Assembly: GCF_024347615.1 (NCBI RefSeq)
Contig: NZ_AP025508.1
Coordinates: 744,001-808,000 of the forward strand
Length of the DNA stretch: 64,000 nucleotides
Source of the DNA: Vibrio splendidus
GTDB lineage: Bacteria; Pseudomonadota; Gammaproteobacteria; Enterobacterales; Vibrionaceae
Direction: 5' to 3'
The translations under genes and the position numbers were made by a program. Each line of letters opens with the position of its first letter. The first letter of the stretch is position 1. The notes beneath the pieces were generated by a model, which did not search any database, was not told the origin of the DNA, and was given only the letters and a program-made list of their open reading frames with translations. Below are positions 1 through 8,389 of the stretch, piece after piece.

Positions 1-1234
1 GTTGTCTTGTTTTCTTGAATACAAGAATAGAGGTTGAAATACCCGTACCGAAGAAGATACCCGCAGGTAAGCCAATGACGGCATCGAGATAGTTTTTGTT
101 CTCGATAAGGTGCTTACGAATATGACCTTCAGCCGCGCCACGGAAAAGAATACCGTGAGGCACAACAACTGCTAGGGTGCCTGTCTCGTTTAACTGGTGA
201 ACCATGTGCAGTACAAAAGCAAAGTCAGCCTTAGTCTTAGGTGCAAGTTTACCGTAATCAGCAAAACGCTCATCGTTTAGATGTAGATCATTTGCGCTCC
301 AGTTAGCAGAGAACGGAGGGTTGGCAACCACGGCATCGAAACGCTTATCCAAGTGCATTGGGTGCTCTAGGGTGTCGTCGTTCTTAATGTCGAACTTATC
401 GTAACGCACACCATGCATTAGCATGTTCATACGAGCAAGGTTAAAGGTGCTTGGATTTTGCTCTTGTCCACAGAACTCTAGGTTGGTGCTTTGTCCTTTT
501 TTAGACTGGATCTCTCTCGCCACGCGCAACAGCAATGAACCTGAACCACAGGTTGGGTCGTAAACGGATTTTACATCACCACTTAAACTAACGAGCTTAG
601 CAAGGATTTTAGAAACTTGTTGAGGGGTATAGAACTCACCTGCTTTTTTACCTGCACCTGAAGCAAACTGACCAATCAGGTACTCGTAGGCATCACCCAG
701 TAGGTCTATCTCGGTATTATCGATTTGGAAGTCGATGTTTTCTAGATGAACCAACACTTGGCAGATAAGCTTGTTGCGAGCGTCTGGGTTCTTACCTAAC
801 TTGCTAGAGTTAAGGTCGAGTTCTTCAAACAACCCATTGAAGTCATCGGCAGAATCAGCAGAGGTGGTCGATTGCTCTATATCGTTAAGGACGCGGCTTA
901 GCTCATCAAGAATGAACTCAGACTTCTCGCCACGCTTAGCAAGGCTTGAGAATAGCTGCTTAGGGGCAATGAAGTAGCCAAGGTTCTCGACACACTCATC
1001 ATGCAGTTCTTTAATCAGTTCATCATCAGATTCAGCGCTATTTTCACCAGAGAAAGTGATGCCATCTTCAGCAAGCAGTTCATCACAATAACGGTTCAGT
1101 TTGTCTGATAGGTACTTGTAGAAAATCAGCCCTAAAATGTAATCACGGAAGTCATCGGCTGACATATTGCCACGCAGAGTATTGGCGATATTCCAAAGCT
1201 GTTTTTGCAATTCTTGTTGGTGTTCACGAACCAT
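1..1234 (-). CDS. hsdM: Type I restriction-modification DNA methyltransferase subunit M, partial (runs off the left edge)
   Basis: The reading frame opens with ATG at 1234 on the minus strand and stays open to base 1, so about 411 N-terminal codons are present and the C-terminus is missing. It is an N6-adenine methyltransferase subunit that works in a complex with HsdS (specificity) and HsdR (cleavage). The N-terminus is the helical HsdM domain (MVREHQQELQKQLWNIAN). The SAM-binding segment reads VYDPTCGSGSLL near 535-570. The catalytic motif IV is NPPFS near 315-330. Near the left edge GIFFGTGIST matches the later part of HsdM. HsdS and HsdR should lie to the left of the window. It sits in an ssrA-integrated island, so acquisition by transfer is likely. 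Confidence 0.95.
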   Translation of the reverse strand, partial: MVREHQQELQKQLWNIANTLRGNMSADDFRDYILGLIFYKYLSDKLNRYCDELLAEDGITFSGENSAESDDELIKELHDECVENLGYFIAPKQLFSSLAKRGEKSEFILDELSRVLNDIEQSTTSADSADDFNGLFEELDLNSSKLGKNPDARNKLICQVLVHLENIDFQIDNTEIDLLGDAYEYLIGQFASGAGKKAGEFYTPQQVSKILAKLVSLSGDVKSVYDPTCGSGSLLLRVAREIQSKKGQSTNLEFCGQEQNPSTFNLARMNMLMHGVRYDKFDIKNDDTLEHPMHLDKRFDAVVANPPFSANWSANDLHLNDERFADYGKLAPKTKADFAFVLHMVHQLNETGTLAVVVPHGILFRGAAEGHIRKHLIENKNYLDAVIGLPAGIFFGTGISTSILVFKKTRQ

Positions 1235-1435
1235 GATGTGCCTATGGGTTTAGTTATGACGTTAGTTGCCGTCATCTTACCCAAAATCTAGGTTTTTGTC
1301 TTTGAACACCACACATAATCACAGTGCAAAAATACTTTGGAATAGGGAGTTAGAGGTTTTTGAGGGAGAGCTGAAAGGATGGTATTTTTAGGGAGGAGGG
1401 GAGCCAGCGTGAATTACTGGCTCAAGCTCTAGGAC

Positions 1436-1478
1436 ATTCCGTTCTTTCAGTTGATTAAATAAACGTAAAGAACGGAAT
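1436..1478. repeat. 12-bp perfect inverted repeat with internal 9-bp repeats
   Basis: ATTCCGTTCTTT at 1436-1447 is mirrored by AAAGAACGGAAT at 1467-1478 with a 19-base spacer. On the minus strand the adjoining bases contain three successive 9-mers of the type CGTTTATTC / CGTTCTTTA / CGTTTATTT. It lies directly downstream of the AAA ATPase stop codon. It could be a transcription terminator without a good T-run, or a protein-binding or replication site of the island. The function is not known. Confidence 0.5.
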
Positions 1479-1493
1479 AAACGGTTATAGGCG

Positions 1494-2531
1494 CTAGGGG
1501 GCGCTGATGATGTAGTAAAATTTCTTACGCCCAGTTTTGCCACCCATCTTAAAATCAATGAGCTTGCCTGAGAGCTTATCAATGATTTCAATACACTTGT
1601 CACGACCATAGTTAGTATGTTTTACCAGATGATCCCTTAGTTCGGTTTTGTCTGATTCAGTGCTGCTTAATAGGTTGGTAATGAGTGAAATAGCATCTTG
1701 ATACTGATTGACAAACCTTAAGTGATTGCTCTCTTCATCACGCAAAATCTTCTCTTGAGAGTAAGTCTCAGAGTCGACGTTGTAGACAGAATCAACCATA
1801 TCACCGTAAGGCATGTCTTTTGACTTCTCATAAACGTATGTGAGTTCGAGGGCATTGTTGCCTCGAAGCTTCTGGTTGGTCAGTTTTATGTATTTAGTTT
1901 GTAGTCCTGTTTTGTCAATTTTCTCATCTTCAATTTCCATCATGTAGACGCAATCGACATCTTCTTTAAGGTCTGATGTTCCTGAGTAAACAAGGTTGTT
2001 ATTCAAATCTCGATTCTTGTTAGTATGCCCTAAGCCAATGAACGTGCCGCCTTTAAGAATGAACTCGCTCAGTTTGATTCCGAAGCTACGCATAAGTTTT
2101 TTATCCATGGTATCGGCGAATTTTTTCAGTGTGTCGACAATGATCACTGCATGCTTCGCATCATCATCGGTAACTAAACCGTCTAAAATTTTTAATAGAG
2201 AATTTGACTCGAATCCGTTGTAACCGGGAGTGATAACTTCAACCCCAATGCTGTCTAAAACTTCTGTTTTTTCTATCACGCCATTTTGGTTGTCGTCGGC
2301 ATTAATGTAGAAGACATGTAATCCATTTAGTCGGCCAGCAGTGCGGGCTTGTTTAAGTTGATTAATGATCAATAAAGTTTTACCTACATTCGGCGGGGCA
2401 AAGAATATGTTTGATTGCCCCTGTAGGAGTAGTTGCTCAAAAATAAAGAAGCTTTCGACGGACTCTTTTTTGATTTTTGCTAGATCTTTATTAATTGAAA
2501 AGGCATTAAGCATTGCCAAAGTATTTTTCAT
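1494..2531 (-). CDS. AAA-family (RepA/KaiC-like) ATPase of the mobile island
   Basis: 345 residues. The Walker A loop is FAPPNVGKT (about residues 44-52) and the Walker B strand is VIIVD (about 129-133). A GLGHTNKN segment near 167 fits the strand that follows in RecA-fold hexameric ATPases. The domain resembles the RepA helicase/AAA_25 group found beside integrases in phage satellites and islands. There it is thought to help replication or act as a DNA-processing ATPase, but that role is inferred. The C-terminal third (from about residue 290) looks like a winged-helix DNA-binding segment and is not conserved enough to name. It is on the same strand as the two integrases. The start ATG at 2531 has no strong ribosome binding site, so the exact start is uncertain. 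Confidence 0.75.
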   Translation of the reverse strand: MKNTLAMLNAFSINKDLAKIKKESVESFFIFEQLLLQGQSNIFFAPPNVGKTLLIINQLKQARTAGRLNGLHVFYINADDNQNGVIEKTEVLDSIGVEVITPGYNGFESNSLLKILDGLVTDDDAKHAVIIVDTLKKFADTMDKKLMRSFGIKLSEFILKGGTFIGLGHTNKNRDLNNNLVYSGTSDLKEDVDCVYMMEIEDEKIDKTGLQTKYIKLTNQKLRGNNALELTYVYEKSKDMPYGDMVDSVYNVDSETYSQEKILRDEESNHLRFVNQYQDAISLITNLLSSTESDKTELRDHLVKHTNYGRDKCIEIIDKLSGKLIDFKMGGKTGRKKFYYIISAP

Positions 2532-2631
2532 ATTAGTTATATAACCAGATTCAATATTTAAGTAATGGGAAGCCTCTGTGTGAGACCGTTTCTGTGAGAT
2601 AAGAAGCTGAATTTACTTGTTCTCAAATTAA

Positions 2632-2651
2632 GGCGAGCCCTATGACTCGCC
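2632..2651 (-). terminator. Weak hairpin after the 73-residue ORF
   Basis: GGCGAG and CTCGCC form a 6-bp stem with an 8-base loop just downstream of the stop codon at 2674. Only a short, broken T-run follows on the minus strand, so termination is uncertain. Confidence 0.35.
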
Positions 2652-2673
2652 AGAAAGTTCTGATGTGTGAGAA

Positions 2674-2895
2674 TTAACGAACGCGGTATGGGAAATATTT
2701 GAAGCCGTTTTCCATCACGAATATCTTGTCTTCATCATTGATCACCCAGTGCAGCCCTGCGTCAGCCCAGTCTCCATTAGATTGTTGATATTCCACCGAG
2801 AGGATGAAAGACAGGTAGTTACCATTGCGGTCTGTGTAAGCGCGTTCTAGTGGGTATTTGGTGCGGATATTGCCGTGAGTGCTGTATGAGTACAT
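2674..2895 (-). CDS. Small hypothetical protein in the island
   Basis: 73 residues, starting MYSYSTHGNIRTKYPLERAY and ending in a basic YFPYRVR. It is rich in Tyr, Trp and charged residues and has no signal peptide or membrane segment. It lies 80 bases downstream of the first integrase on the same strand, with a good AGGAAA-type ribosome binding site (AAAGGAAAAAATC before ATG). The position between an integrase and an ATPase would suit an excisionase or directionality factor. However, no MerR-like helix-turn-helix can be seen, so no function is assigned. Confidence 0.6.
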   Translation of the reverse strand: MYSYSTHGNIRTKYPLERAYTDRNGNYLSFILSVEYQQSNGDWADAGLHWVINDEDKIFVMENGFKYFPYRVR

Positions 2896-2975
2896 GTGAT
2901 TTTTTCCTTTATTTAGGTAACAGTGATCCCTCCCCGATTATTGGGGATAGGATTAAAGTGGGTTTAAATTAAGAG

Positions 2976-4220
2976 TTAAGCGGCGGATTTCTTCTGCATG
3001 TAAGGCAGTACAGAAGCCGTATGTGATGTATCAATCCTGTTTACAACCGGAGCTAGTATGGCTGGGCTGTACTGGTAGCTATATGTGTCGAATGATTCAG
3101 AACCGTGCTCAAGACCAATGACAGACTTAACTAATTCCTTTGATGATTTTTCTACCTTTTCGGCGTTCTCATGCCCTGCAATAGATTCGACAAGCTCCAT
3201 AGAGACTAATTTCTGCTTTAATTCATTAACAAAATTATGACGAAATGAGTGAGCATTAAATCCTTCTCCTGATTGGATACCGATTTTTTCACGACGGCGT
3301 TTAAACCATTTTGAAGCATTATGTGAAAAGTACCCATTAGTAGGTGTCAGTTCAGAAAATACCTGACCATTCTTTTTAGAATTCACAAACTCAATAAAGC
3401 CTTTCTTTAGCAGCTCATCATGTAAAGGAACAAGTCTAGTCACACCTGTTTTAACACTCTGATTTTCAAAGGTTTCACGAATGATGATGCAATGAAAACC
3501 GTCAGCAATAACAACATCATCAACCCATAGTTGGCATATTTCATTGAGCCTTGCCCCTGTATACCGTAATAGCAGAGGAACCCAGTAATAGTATGGATGC
3601 AGGTATTTATGCTTTTCATAGTCGGAAATTGAGAAAATATCTTGTAAGTGCTTTTCTGTGAAAGGGAAACACTTTTTTTCTTTATTGGTTTTCGCAGTTG
3701 GCAGTTTGTAAAAAACATTATCAGTAACATAGCCGTGTGACTTAGCCCAAGCCAAGAATGTAGACATTTTCTGGAAATGCCCCTTAGCCGTAGATAGCGC
3801 AATGTAGTCTTTAGGTTCTAACAAGGATTCATTCCTCGCAATTAAATCGAACCCTTCTAGCCCTTTAAACTCTTTATACTTTTTGGGGTTTTTAGGCCTA
3901 TAGCAATAGGCGTGGGCAATCTGCTCAGCACCAAGGCGATCAAGCTCATTGAGTTCTGGGAAATCCATAAAATGAAGGAAAATTTTAAGGATATTCTTAT
4001 CTTGGTTAATATTTTTACGCTTTGATTTTTTGAGTTGAAGACGGTATTTAGTGTACTCATCCAGAATTTCAAAGCATGTTTTACGTTTCACCACCTTATG
4101 AGTTTTGCGAGTCGGACGCTCGAATGTTATCGATTCAGTTCCTGAATTGGTCATGATGTTGTAGTTGTGAATTACTTGATGTGAAGCATCACTAGCCGAA
4201 GATGAAGTCGCTAAAGACAT
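2976..4220 (-). CDS. Tyrosine recombinase (site-specific integrase), first copy
   Basis: 414 residues. A core-binding domain (about 50-175) precedes a catalytic domain with TGARLNE (Arg224) and HSFRH (His324, Arg327). The C-terminal histidine is probably in GLEHGSES (His372), and the nucleophile is in DTYSYQYS (Tyr380 is likeliest). An extra AGHENAEK... stretch of about 20 residues precedes the last motif. The protein shares the overall plan and the HPYYYW-LPLL-TGARLNE segment with the neighbouring recombinase at 4465-5754, so the two are diverged relatives. It is on the same strand as that gene, 244 bases away. It may act in excision or belong to a nested second element. Confidence 0.85.
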   Translation of the reverse strand: MSLATSSSASDASHQVIHNYNIMTNSGTESITFERPTRKTHKVVKRKTCFEILDEYTKYRLQLKKSKRKNINQDKNILKIFLHFMDFPELNELDRLGAEQIAHAYCYRPKNPKKYKEFKGLEGFDLIARNESLLEPKDYIALSTAKGHFQKMSTFLAWAKSHGYVTDNVFYKLPTAKTNKEKKCFPFTEKHLQDIFSISDYEKHKYLHPYYYWVPLLLRYTGARLNEICQLWVDDVVIADGFHCIIIRETFENQSVKTGVTRLVPLHDELLKKGFIEFVNSKKNGQVFSELTPTNGYFSHNASKWFKRRREKIGIQSGEGFNAHSFRHNFVNELKQKLVSMELVESIAGHENAEKVEKSSKELVKSVIGLEHGSESFDTYSYQYSPAILAPVVNRIDTSHTASVLPYMQKKSAA

Positions 4221-4402
4221 TCTTTATCCTTAAATTTACTTAATTAGTTTGTCTCCAATTAATGTAGAGTGAAAGGAGGGGAGTTGTAAATAGGCTGCCT
4301 TGCCTCTTAAGTTGTTGATTTTTATGTCAATGCAAAAGTCAATGATTATCCTCTTTCTCATCCTGCTGCAAGTATGTGTTTTACATTGACTCCGTAAAAA
4401 AC

Positions 4403-4426
4403 TTTGGGCGTGAACTCACGCCCAAA
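4403..4426 (-). terminator. Intrinsic terminator of the ssrA-proximal integrase
   Basis: An 11-bp perfect stem (TTTGGGCGTGA / TCACGCCCAAA) is followed on the minus strand by a run of six T. It lies just past the integrase stop codon and separates the two recombinase genes. AT-rich tails on both sides could let it work in both directions. Confidence 0.75.
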
Positions 4427-4464
4427 ATTTTAAATAATATGTTATTTGTAGAAATTTCTTAGGT

Positions 4465-5754
4465 TTATGGCGTTATATTGATCAATTTTGATACTGTTTC
4501 TATTTCAATTAAGTCAACCACCTCTTTAAGTTGACTTAGATCGAGTTCTTTTCCGTAGCGATCGTACGTGATGTTATTCAAGGTATGCCCCAAGATCGCA
4601 CCAGCGGCAATATGGGAAACTTGTTTACGTTTGAACTGCGTAGCAACGGTATGCCTAAAGGAATGGAAATCATGACCTCTACTAAAACCGAGCTTGGTTT
4701 TAAATCGGCCATACCACTTAGAAGCGGCGCTACCAAAGCCGTCTCGTGAGTCCTTCAGTTCAGGAAAAACACGCTCGTGTTTAACTGAATGTAGGTACTC
4801 AATGAAGCCTAGTTCTATTAATTGTCGGTGAATTGGAATAACACGACGACTCGTTAAGTTTTTGAGTTTCTGCCCTTCGTACCTGTCATCGATTTCAATA
4901 ACCCAAATCCCATCCCGTTGGCGAACGTCCGATTTGTAAAGCTGGCAGAGTTCATTCAGTCTGGCACCCGTTAGACTTGCAAGAAGTGGTAGCCAATAGT
5001 AGTAGGGGTGTTTGAACTGTCGCTTAGTATGAATATCGGTACTAAAGATTTTTTGTAAGTCTGTTTTCGTATATGCGTTTTTGGCTTCACTGTCTTTACG
5101 CTGTTTTCGAAAGCGTATTGCTTTGAATGGATTGATATCGGTCAATTCGTTTAAATGACACCATTCAAAGAACCCCGACATCTTCTGGCTGTAATCTTTT
5201 ACCGACTCTTCGCTCAGTGTCGGCATATTAAGTCTCTCATTGAGTTCAATCGCTCCCTTTGCCGTTAGTCCCTTAAATTGGGCGTGCTTTTTCATATTGA
5301 CGGGATACATGCGTAAGAAGCGTACGGCATCCTCGGCATTACCTCTTCGTATAGCGGTAAGGCTTGTCTTTCCTATTAACCCAAGAACGGTTTGGCACTT
5401 AGCTTTCAGCATTCCAACGGCCTTTGGTGATATATGTTGAGCTTTGTAGAGGCAAAAGCGTTCTAGTATCTTTTCAGGGGATAGCGTTTTAGTTTGTTTG
5501 GTTTTCGTTTCTGGATGTGTTTTATCTTGAGTGAGTGGTTTTACTTGAGGTGATGTTGCGATGGTAGTTGGCGCTAAGATAGTACGACGAACCTGTATCT
5601 CTAGCTCTAATGCCAAGAGAATAGCTTTGTCTTTGTTGGATGTTTTCAGCGAGCGCTTGATCTCATGGAATCCATCAAGCAGGTGTCGATGCTCAGAGGG
5701 GATCTGATATCGGAACTGCCAAATGCCGGATTTCGAGATAGATAAATAGTGCAT
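4465..5754 (-). CDS. Tyrosine recombinase (integrase) adjacent to ssrA
   Basis: 429 residues. The N-terminus (MHYLSISKSGIWQFRYQIP) is a DUF6538/arm-binding type, and a core-binding domain spans about 95-215. The catalytic residues are Arg265 (TGARLNELC), His364 and Arg367 (HSFRH), His390 (ILGH) and the nucleophile Tyr400 (TYDRYGK). The full R-H-R-H-Y set is present, so it should be active. The gene starts 97 bases from the 3' end of tmRNA and points away from it. This is the usual arrangement for an integrase that inserted its island at the ssrA 3' end. It is therefore the best candidate for the island's own integrase. Confidence 0.92.
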   Translation of the reverse strand: MHYLSISKSGIWQFRYQIPSEHRHLLDGFHEIKRSLKTSNKDKAILLALELEIQVRRTILAPTTIATSPQVKPLTQDKTHPETKTKQTKTLSPEKILERFCLYKAQHISPKAVGMLKAKCQTVLGLIGKTSLTAIRRGNAEDAVRFLRMYPVNMKKHAQFKGLTAKGAIELNERLNMPTLSEESVKDYSQKMSGFFEWCHLNELTDINPFKAIRFRKQRKDSEAKNAYTKTDLQKIFSTDIHTKRQFKHPYYYWLPLLASLTGARLNELCQLYKSDVRQRDGIWVIEIDDRYEGQKLKNLTSRRVIPIHRQLIELGFIEYLHSVKHERVFPELKDSRDGFGSAASKWYGRFKTKLGFSRGHDFHSFRHTVATQFKRKQVSHIAAGAILGHTLNNITYDRYGKELDLSQLKEVVDLIEIETVSKLINITP

Positions 5755-5804
5755 GTCTTAGTACCAAAATGTAGTACAAACAGCCTAATATCGAAGTTAT
5801 AAAT

Positions 5805-5842
5805 ATAAAAAGGGCGGTAAATCAGTGACTTACCGCCCTTTC
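5805..5842 (-). terminator. ssrA: ssrA terminator
   Basis: AGGGCGGTAA at 5811-5820 pairs perfectly with TTACCGCCCT at 5830-5839. On the minus strand the stem is followed by TTTTTATA. It lies 9 bases past the tmRNA CCA end, between ssrA and the integrase. It stays intact at this junction, so it either came with the island's attachment site or is native. Confidence 0.8.
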
Positions 5843-5850
5843 CAAACGTT

Positions 5851-6217
5851 TGGTGGAGCTGGCGGGAGTTGAACCCGCGTCCAAAAATCATTCATCATTG
5901 GTACTACATGCTTAGTCGATCTTTAATTTCACCAGCAACCTGCGAACCGACACGCTAGTTAAAGGCTAACCTGAATTGTTATTCGCGCTTTTCCTCTCAG
6001 GTGGGAGAATCCGCGCTAGCTAGTTTGGGTTTGATCTCTTATTGGTCCCCGTCTTACGAGCGGAAGCTAGGGTAAGAGAGCTCTGAGCAGGTTATTAAGC
6101 TGCTAGTGCGTAGTTTTCGTCGTTTGCGACTATTTTTTTGCGGCTTTTAACGTGGCCAACCGCCCCACGGCATGCACCTCAGACTTCAAAATTCCTGTCG
6201 AATCCTAAATCAGCCCC
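5851..6217 (-). ncRNA. ssrA: Transfer-messenger RNA (tmRNA)
   Basis: Trans-translation RNA of 367 bases. The 5' end begins GGGGCTGATTTAGGATTCGA at 6217. The 3' tRNA-like domain carries the T-arm GGGTTCAACTCCC and the encoded CCA end at 5851-5853. The tag reading frame (6095-6127, minus) encodes ANDENYALAA and ends in two TAA codons. The product rescues stalled ribosomes with SmpB, which is encoded just upstream in the same direction. The 3' end serves as an attachment site for the island to the left. A copy of the 3' end is expected at the far island end outside this window. Confidence 0.97.
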
Positions 6218-6283
6218 AAGTGTTATTTGCATAGTACCAGAAAAGCATTGCCTGTCTAGCACTGTGCGTTTAAGTGCTTAAAA

Positions 6284-6769
6284 TTAACGCAAATTACTCT
6301 TCATAATTCGTGCTTTATCTCTCGCCCAATCTTTTTCTTTCATATCAGTACGTTTATCGTGCAGCTTTTTACCTTTCGCTACGCCAACTTTAATCTTCGC
6401 CCAAGAGCGAGACCAGTAAAGTGCGGTTGCGACAAGTGTCATGCCTTCACGGTTAATACGACCGATAAGGTTGTCGAGCTCTTTTCTCGACATAAGTAGT
6501 TTACGGATACGTGTTGGGTTCGCCACGATATGAGTACTCGCCTGAGTGAGCGGAGTGATCGTCATACCACTGATGAATGCTTCGCCGTCTCGGATGTAGA
6601 CGTAGCTTTCTGCGATATTGGTTTTGCCTTCACGTAGGGATTTTACTTCCCAGCCTTGTAGCTCAAGCCCCGCTTCTATCTCATCATCGATGAAATATTC
6701 GTGGCGAGCTTTCTTATTAAGCGCAATGGTATTACTACCGGCTTTTGATTTTGATTTATTCTTTGCCAT
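6284..6769 (-). CDS. smpB: SsrA-binding protein SmpB
   Basis: 161 residues from ATG at 6769. The longer frame to 6838 is rejected because [20 protein letters not shown] is the family N-terminus and an AGGCC/GAGG ribosome binding site sits just before it. SmpB binds the tRNA-like domain of tmRNA and brings it to ribosomes lacking an A-site codon. The oligonucleotide-binding barrel ([26 protein letters not shown]) is complete, as is the basic C-terminal tail ([22 protein letters not shown]) that enters the mRNA channel. It lies 66 bases upstream of ssrA on the same strand and is divergent from ratA. Confidence 0.97.
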   Translation of the reverse strand: MAKNKSKSKAGSNTIALNKKARHEYFIDDEIEAGLELQGWEVKSLREGKTNIAESYVYIRDGEAFISGMTITPLTQASTHIVANPTRIRKLLMSRKELDNLIGRINREGMTLVATALYWSRSWAKIKVGVAKGKKLHDKRTDMKEKDWARDKARIMKSNLR

Positions 6770-6888
6770 AATGGCCTCATTATACGGATTGCACCCTAGT
6801 TGGGGAATCCTTTTTATTTGCGCTCTGGCCCAATACAATTAAAATTGCAGTTTGTGTTAATGTAACGCTGTCTTTAACAGGAGTCTAT

Positions 6889-7317
6889 ATGCCAAAGGTT
6901 ACTCGTTCAGCATTAGTGTCGTTTAGTGCCGACCAGATGTTCAGCTTGGTCAATGATGTTGCTCGTTATCACGAGTTTTTGCCAGGGTGTTCTGGTTCAC
7001 GTGTGATCGAATCTTCAGATTCAACTATGGTGGCTTCGGTTGATGTCTCTAAAGCTGGTATCAGTAAAACATTTACCACATCGAACCGCTTAGCGGATGG
7101 CGCTGAGATCTTGATGGAGCTGGTGGATGGCCCGTTCAAAAAACTGCAGGGTGGTTGGTATTTTACTCCGCTCGATGAGCAAGCGTGTAAGGTTGAGCTT
7201 AAGTTGGAGTTTGAATTTTCTAGCCGAATGATTGAAATGGCATTTGGTAAGGTTTTCAATGAGCTGACGAGCAATATGGTCAGTGCTTTTACTCAACGCG
7301 CGAAACAGGTTTATTAA
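6889..7317 (+). CDS. ratA: RatA / Coq10-type START-domain protein
   Basis: 142 residues starting MPKVTRSALVSFSADQMFSLVNDVARYHEFLPGC, the signature of the polyketide cyclase/START family that includes E. coli RatA (YfjG) and Coq10. E. coli RatA was reported to bind the 50S subunit and block subunit joining. Coq10 homologues bind ubiquinone in respiration, and the second role is favoured by many authors. The hydrophobic helix-grip fold is complete. It is followed after 3 bases by rnfH, so the two are cotranscribed. An AGGAG ribosome binding site lies at 6880. Confidence 0.9.
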   Translation: MPKVTRSALVSFSADQMFSLVNDVARYHEFLPGCSGSRVIESSDSTMVASVDVSKAGISKTFTTSNRLADGAEILMELVDGPFKKLQGGWYFTPLDEQACKVELKLEFEFSSRMIEMAFGKVFNELTSNMVSAFTQRAKQVY

Positions 7318-7320
7318 GCC

Positions 7321-7632
7321 ATGACTATTGAATCGGATATGATCCACGTAGAGGTTGTGTTTGCGCTTCCGCACGAGCAGCGTGTGTTTACCTTGGTAGT
7401 GAACAAGAACGCGACCGTTGAAGAGATCATCGCACAGTCTGGTGTTTTGGAACTGTATCCAGAAATCGACTTAGCGAAAAACAAGGTTGGCGTATTCAGC
7501 CGTAACGTTAAGCTAGATGCGACGGTTCGTGATAAGGATCGTATCGAAATCTACCGTGCACTGTTAGCCGATCCAAAAGAGATTCGCCGTAAGCGTGCTG
7601 AGCAAGCAAAAGCGGCCGCTGCTAAATCGTAA
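7321..7632 (+). CDS. rnfH: RnfH family protein (RatB, UPF0125)
   Basis: 103 residues with a ubiquitin-like beta-grasp fold ([21 protein letters not shown], then [25 protein letters not shown]). The [13 protein letters not shown] segment is characteristic of the family. Its biochemical role is not established. It is always found after ratA, forming a small operon here. The C-terminal tail is Ala/Lys-rich. An intrinsic terminator follows at 7659. Confidence 0.92.
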   Translation: MTIESDMIHVEVVFALPHEQRVFTLVVNKNATVEEIIAQSGVLELYPEIDLAKNKVGVFSRNVKLDATVRDKDRIEIYRALLADPKEIRRKRAEQAKAAAAKS

Positions 7633-7658
7633 TGCCAAACAAATTTAACTTAGAAGAG

Positions 7659-7685
7659 AGCTCGCTGTATTGGCGAGCTTTTTTG
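7659..7685 (+). terminator. ratA-rnfH terminator
   Basis: AGCTCGC and GCGAGCT form a 7-bp stem with a 7-base loop, followed by six T. It is 27 bases past the rnfH stop. Confidence 0.85.
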
Positions 7686-7729
7686 TGCCTGTTGGTTAGA
7701 CAACGCACTTAATTTGTTAGCGGATATTA

Positions 7730-7755
7730 AAAAGCCTGCTCGTGAGCAGGCTTTT
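7730..7755 (-). terminator. bamE terminator (probably bidirectional)
   Basis: AAAAGCCTGCT and AGCAGGCTTTT form an 11-bp perfect stem with a 4-base loop. T-runs on both strands let it serve bamE on the minus strand and back up the rnfH terminator. Confidence 0.8.
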
Positions 7756-7765
7756 GCGATTCATA

Positions 7766-7862
7766 CTTTGTCGACTGATAGTTTTGTCGACTGATAGCTT
7801 TGTCGACTGATAGCTTTATCGGCTAAGAGCTTTGTTGACTGGAAAGCTTTGTTGGTTGAAAG
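7766..7862. repeat. Six-copy 16-bp tandem repeat in the bamE 3' untranslated region
   Basis: Units start at 7766, 7782, 7798, 7814, 7830 and 7847. The consensus is CTTTGTCGACTGATAG. The first three copies are identical or differ by one base, and the last three have drifted (the fifth is 17 bases). The array ends exactly at the base before the bamE stop codon, so it is transcribed as the 3' untranslated region between bamE and its terminator. Confidence 0.85.
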
Positions 7863-8222
7863 CTAGCGAAGGCTTTCGAAGAACTCATCACTGGCTTCAA
7901 AATCACCGTTGATCGTTACTAGAGTCCCTGTGGCATCAAAGTTAACGACTAGGTTTTTCTGAATAGGGTCTTCATGGCCTTTTTGGTGGTGGTAAATGTA
8001 ATACCACGTATCTGGGTAGCCGTTTTCGATAAGCATCGGTGAGCCCATAACGTAACGAACTTGTGTTTTTGTCATGCCAAACTTGAGCTGATCGACAGCT
8101 TCTTGTTCAACATAGTTACCCTGATTGATGTCAATTCGATAAACCAACTTCTCTAGTAGAGAGCAACCGGTCAACATTGTTAGTGCAAGTGGAACTGCAA
8201 CTAACCACTTTTTAATTCGCAT
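7863..8222 (-). CDS. bamE: Outer membrane protein assembly factor BamE (SmpA) lipoprotein
   Basis: 119 residues from ATG at 8222. An upstream extension to 8348 is rejected because [20 protein letters not shown] is a complete lipoprotein signal with lipobox LTGC. BamE is a periplasm-facing lipoprotein of the outer-membrane barrel assembly (BAM) machine and stabilises the BamA-BamD contact. The family core is visible as [20 protein letters not shown] and DTWYYIYHH. The neighbourhood rnfH-bamE-recN matches E. coli. A tandem repeat fills the space to its terminator. Confidence 0.95.
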   Translation of the reverse strand: MRIKKWLVAVPLALTMLTGCSLLEKLVYRIDINQGNYVEQEAVDQLKFGMTKTQVRYVMGSPMLIENGYPDTWYYIYHHQKGHEDPIQKNLVVNFDATGTLVTINGDFEASDEFFESLR

Positions 8223-8389
8223 AGTTTGAGATCTTTCTTCGCTAAAATACTGCCTGATAATAAACAAGCTCCAGCAAGAAGTAAAAAGCTCCTTGCGCTT
8301 TGAGCTTGTTATGACTGGCAATTTTGAATTAAGTTGCAAAATTGCCAAGATTTTTCGGTAAATTATCAGAAAGTTGCTGAATATGTAAC

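Noticed and set aside
1388..1609. 73-codon minus-strand frame overlapping the end of the AAA ATPase
   Set aside because: Different frame from the ATPase, poor composition, and it covers the inverted repeat; no sign of a real frameshift.
5646..5891. 81-codon minus-strand frame across the integrase start and tmRNA 3' end
   Set aside because: It runs through the tmRNA gene and the terminator, so it cannot be a protein gene.
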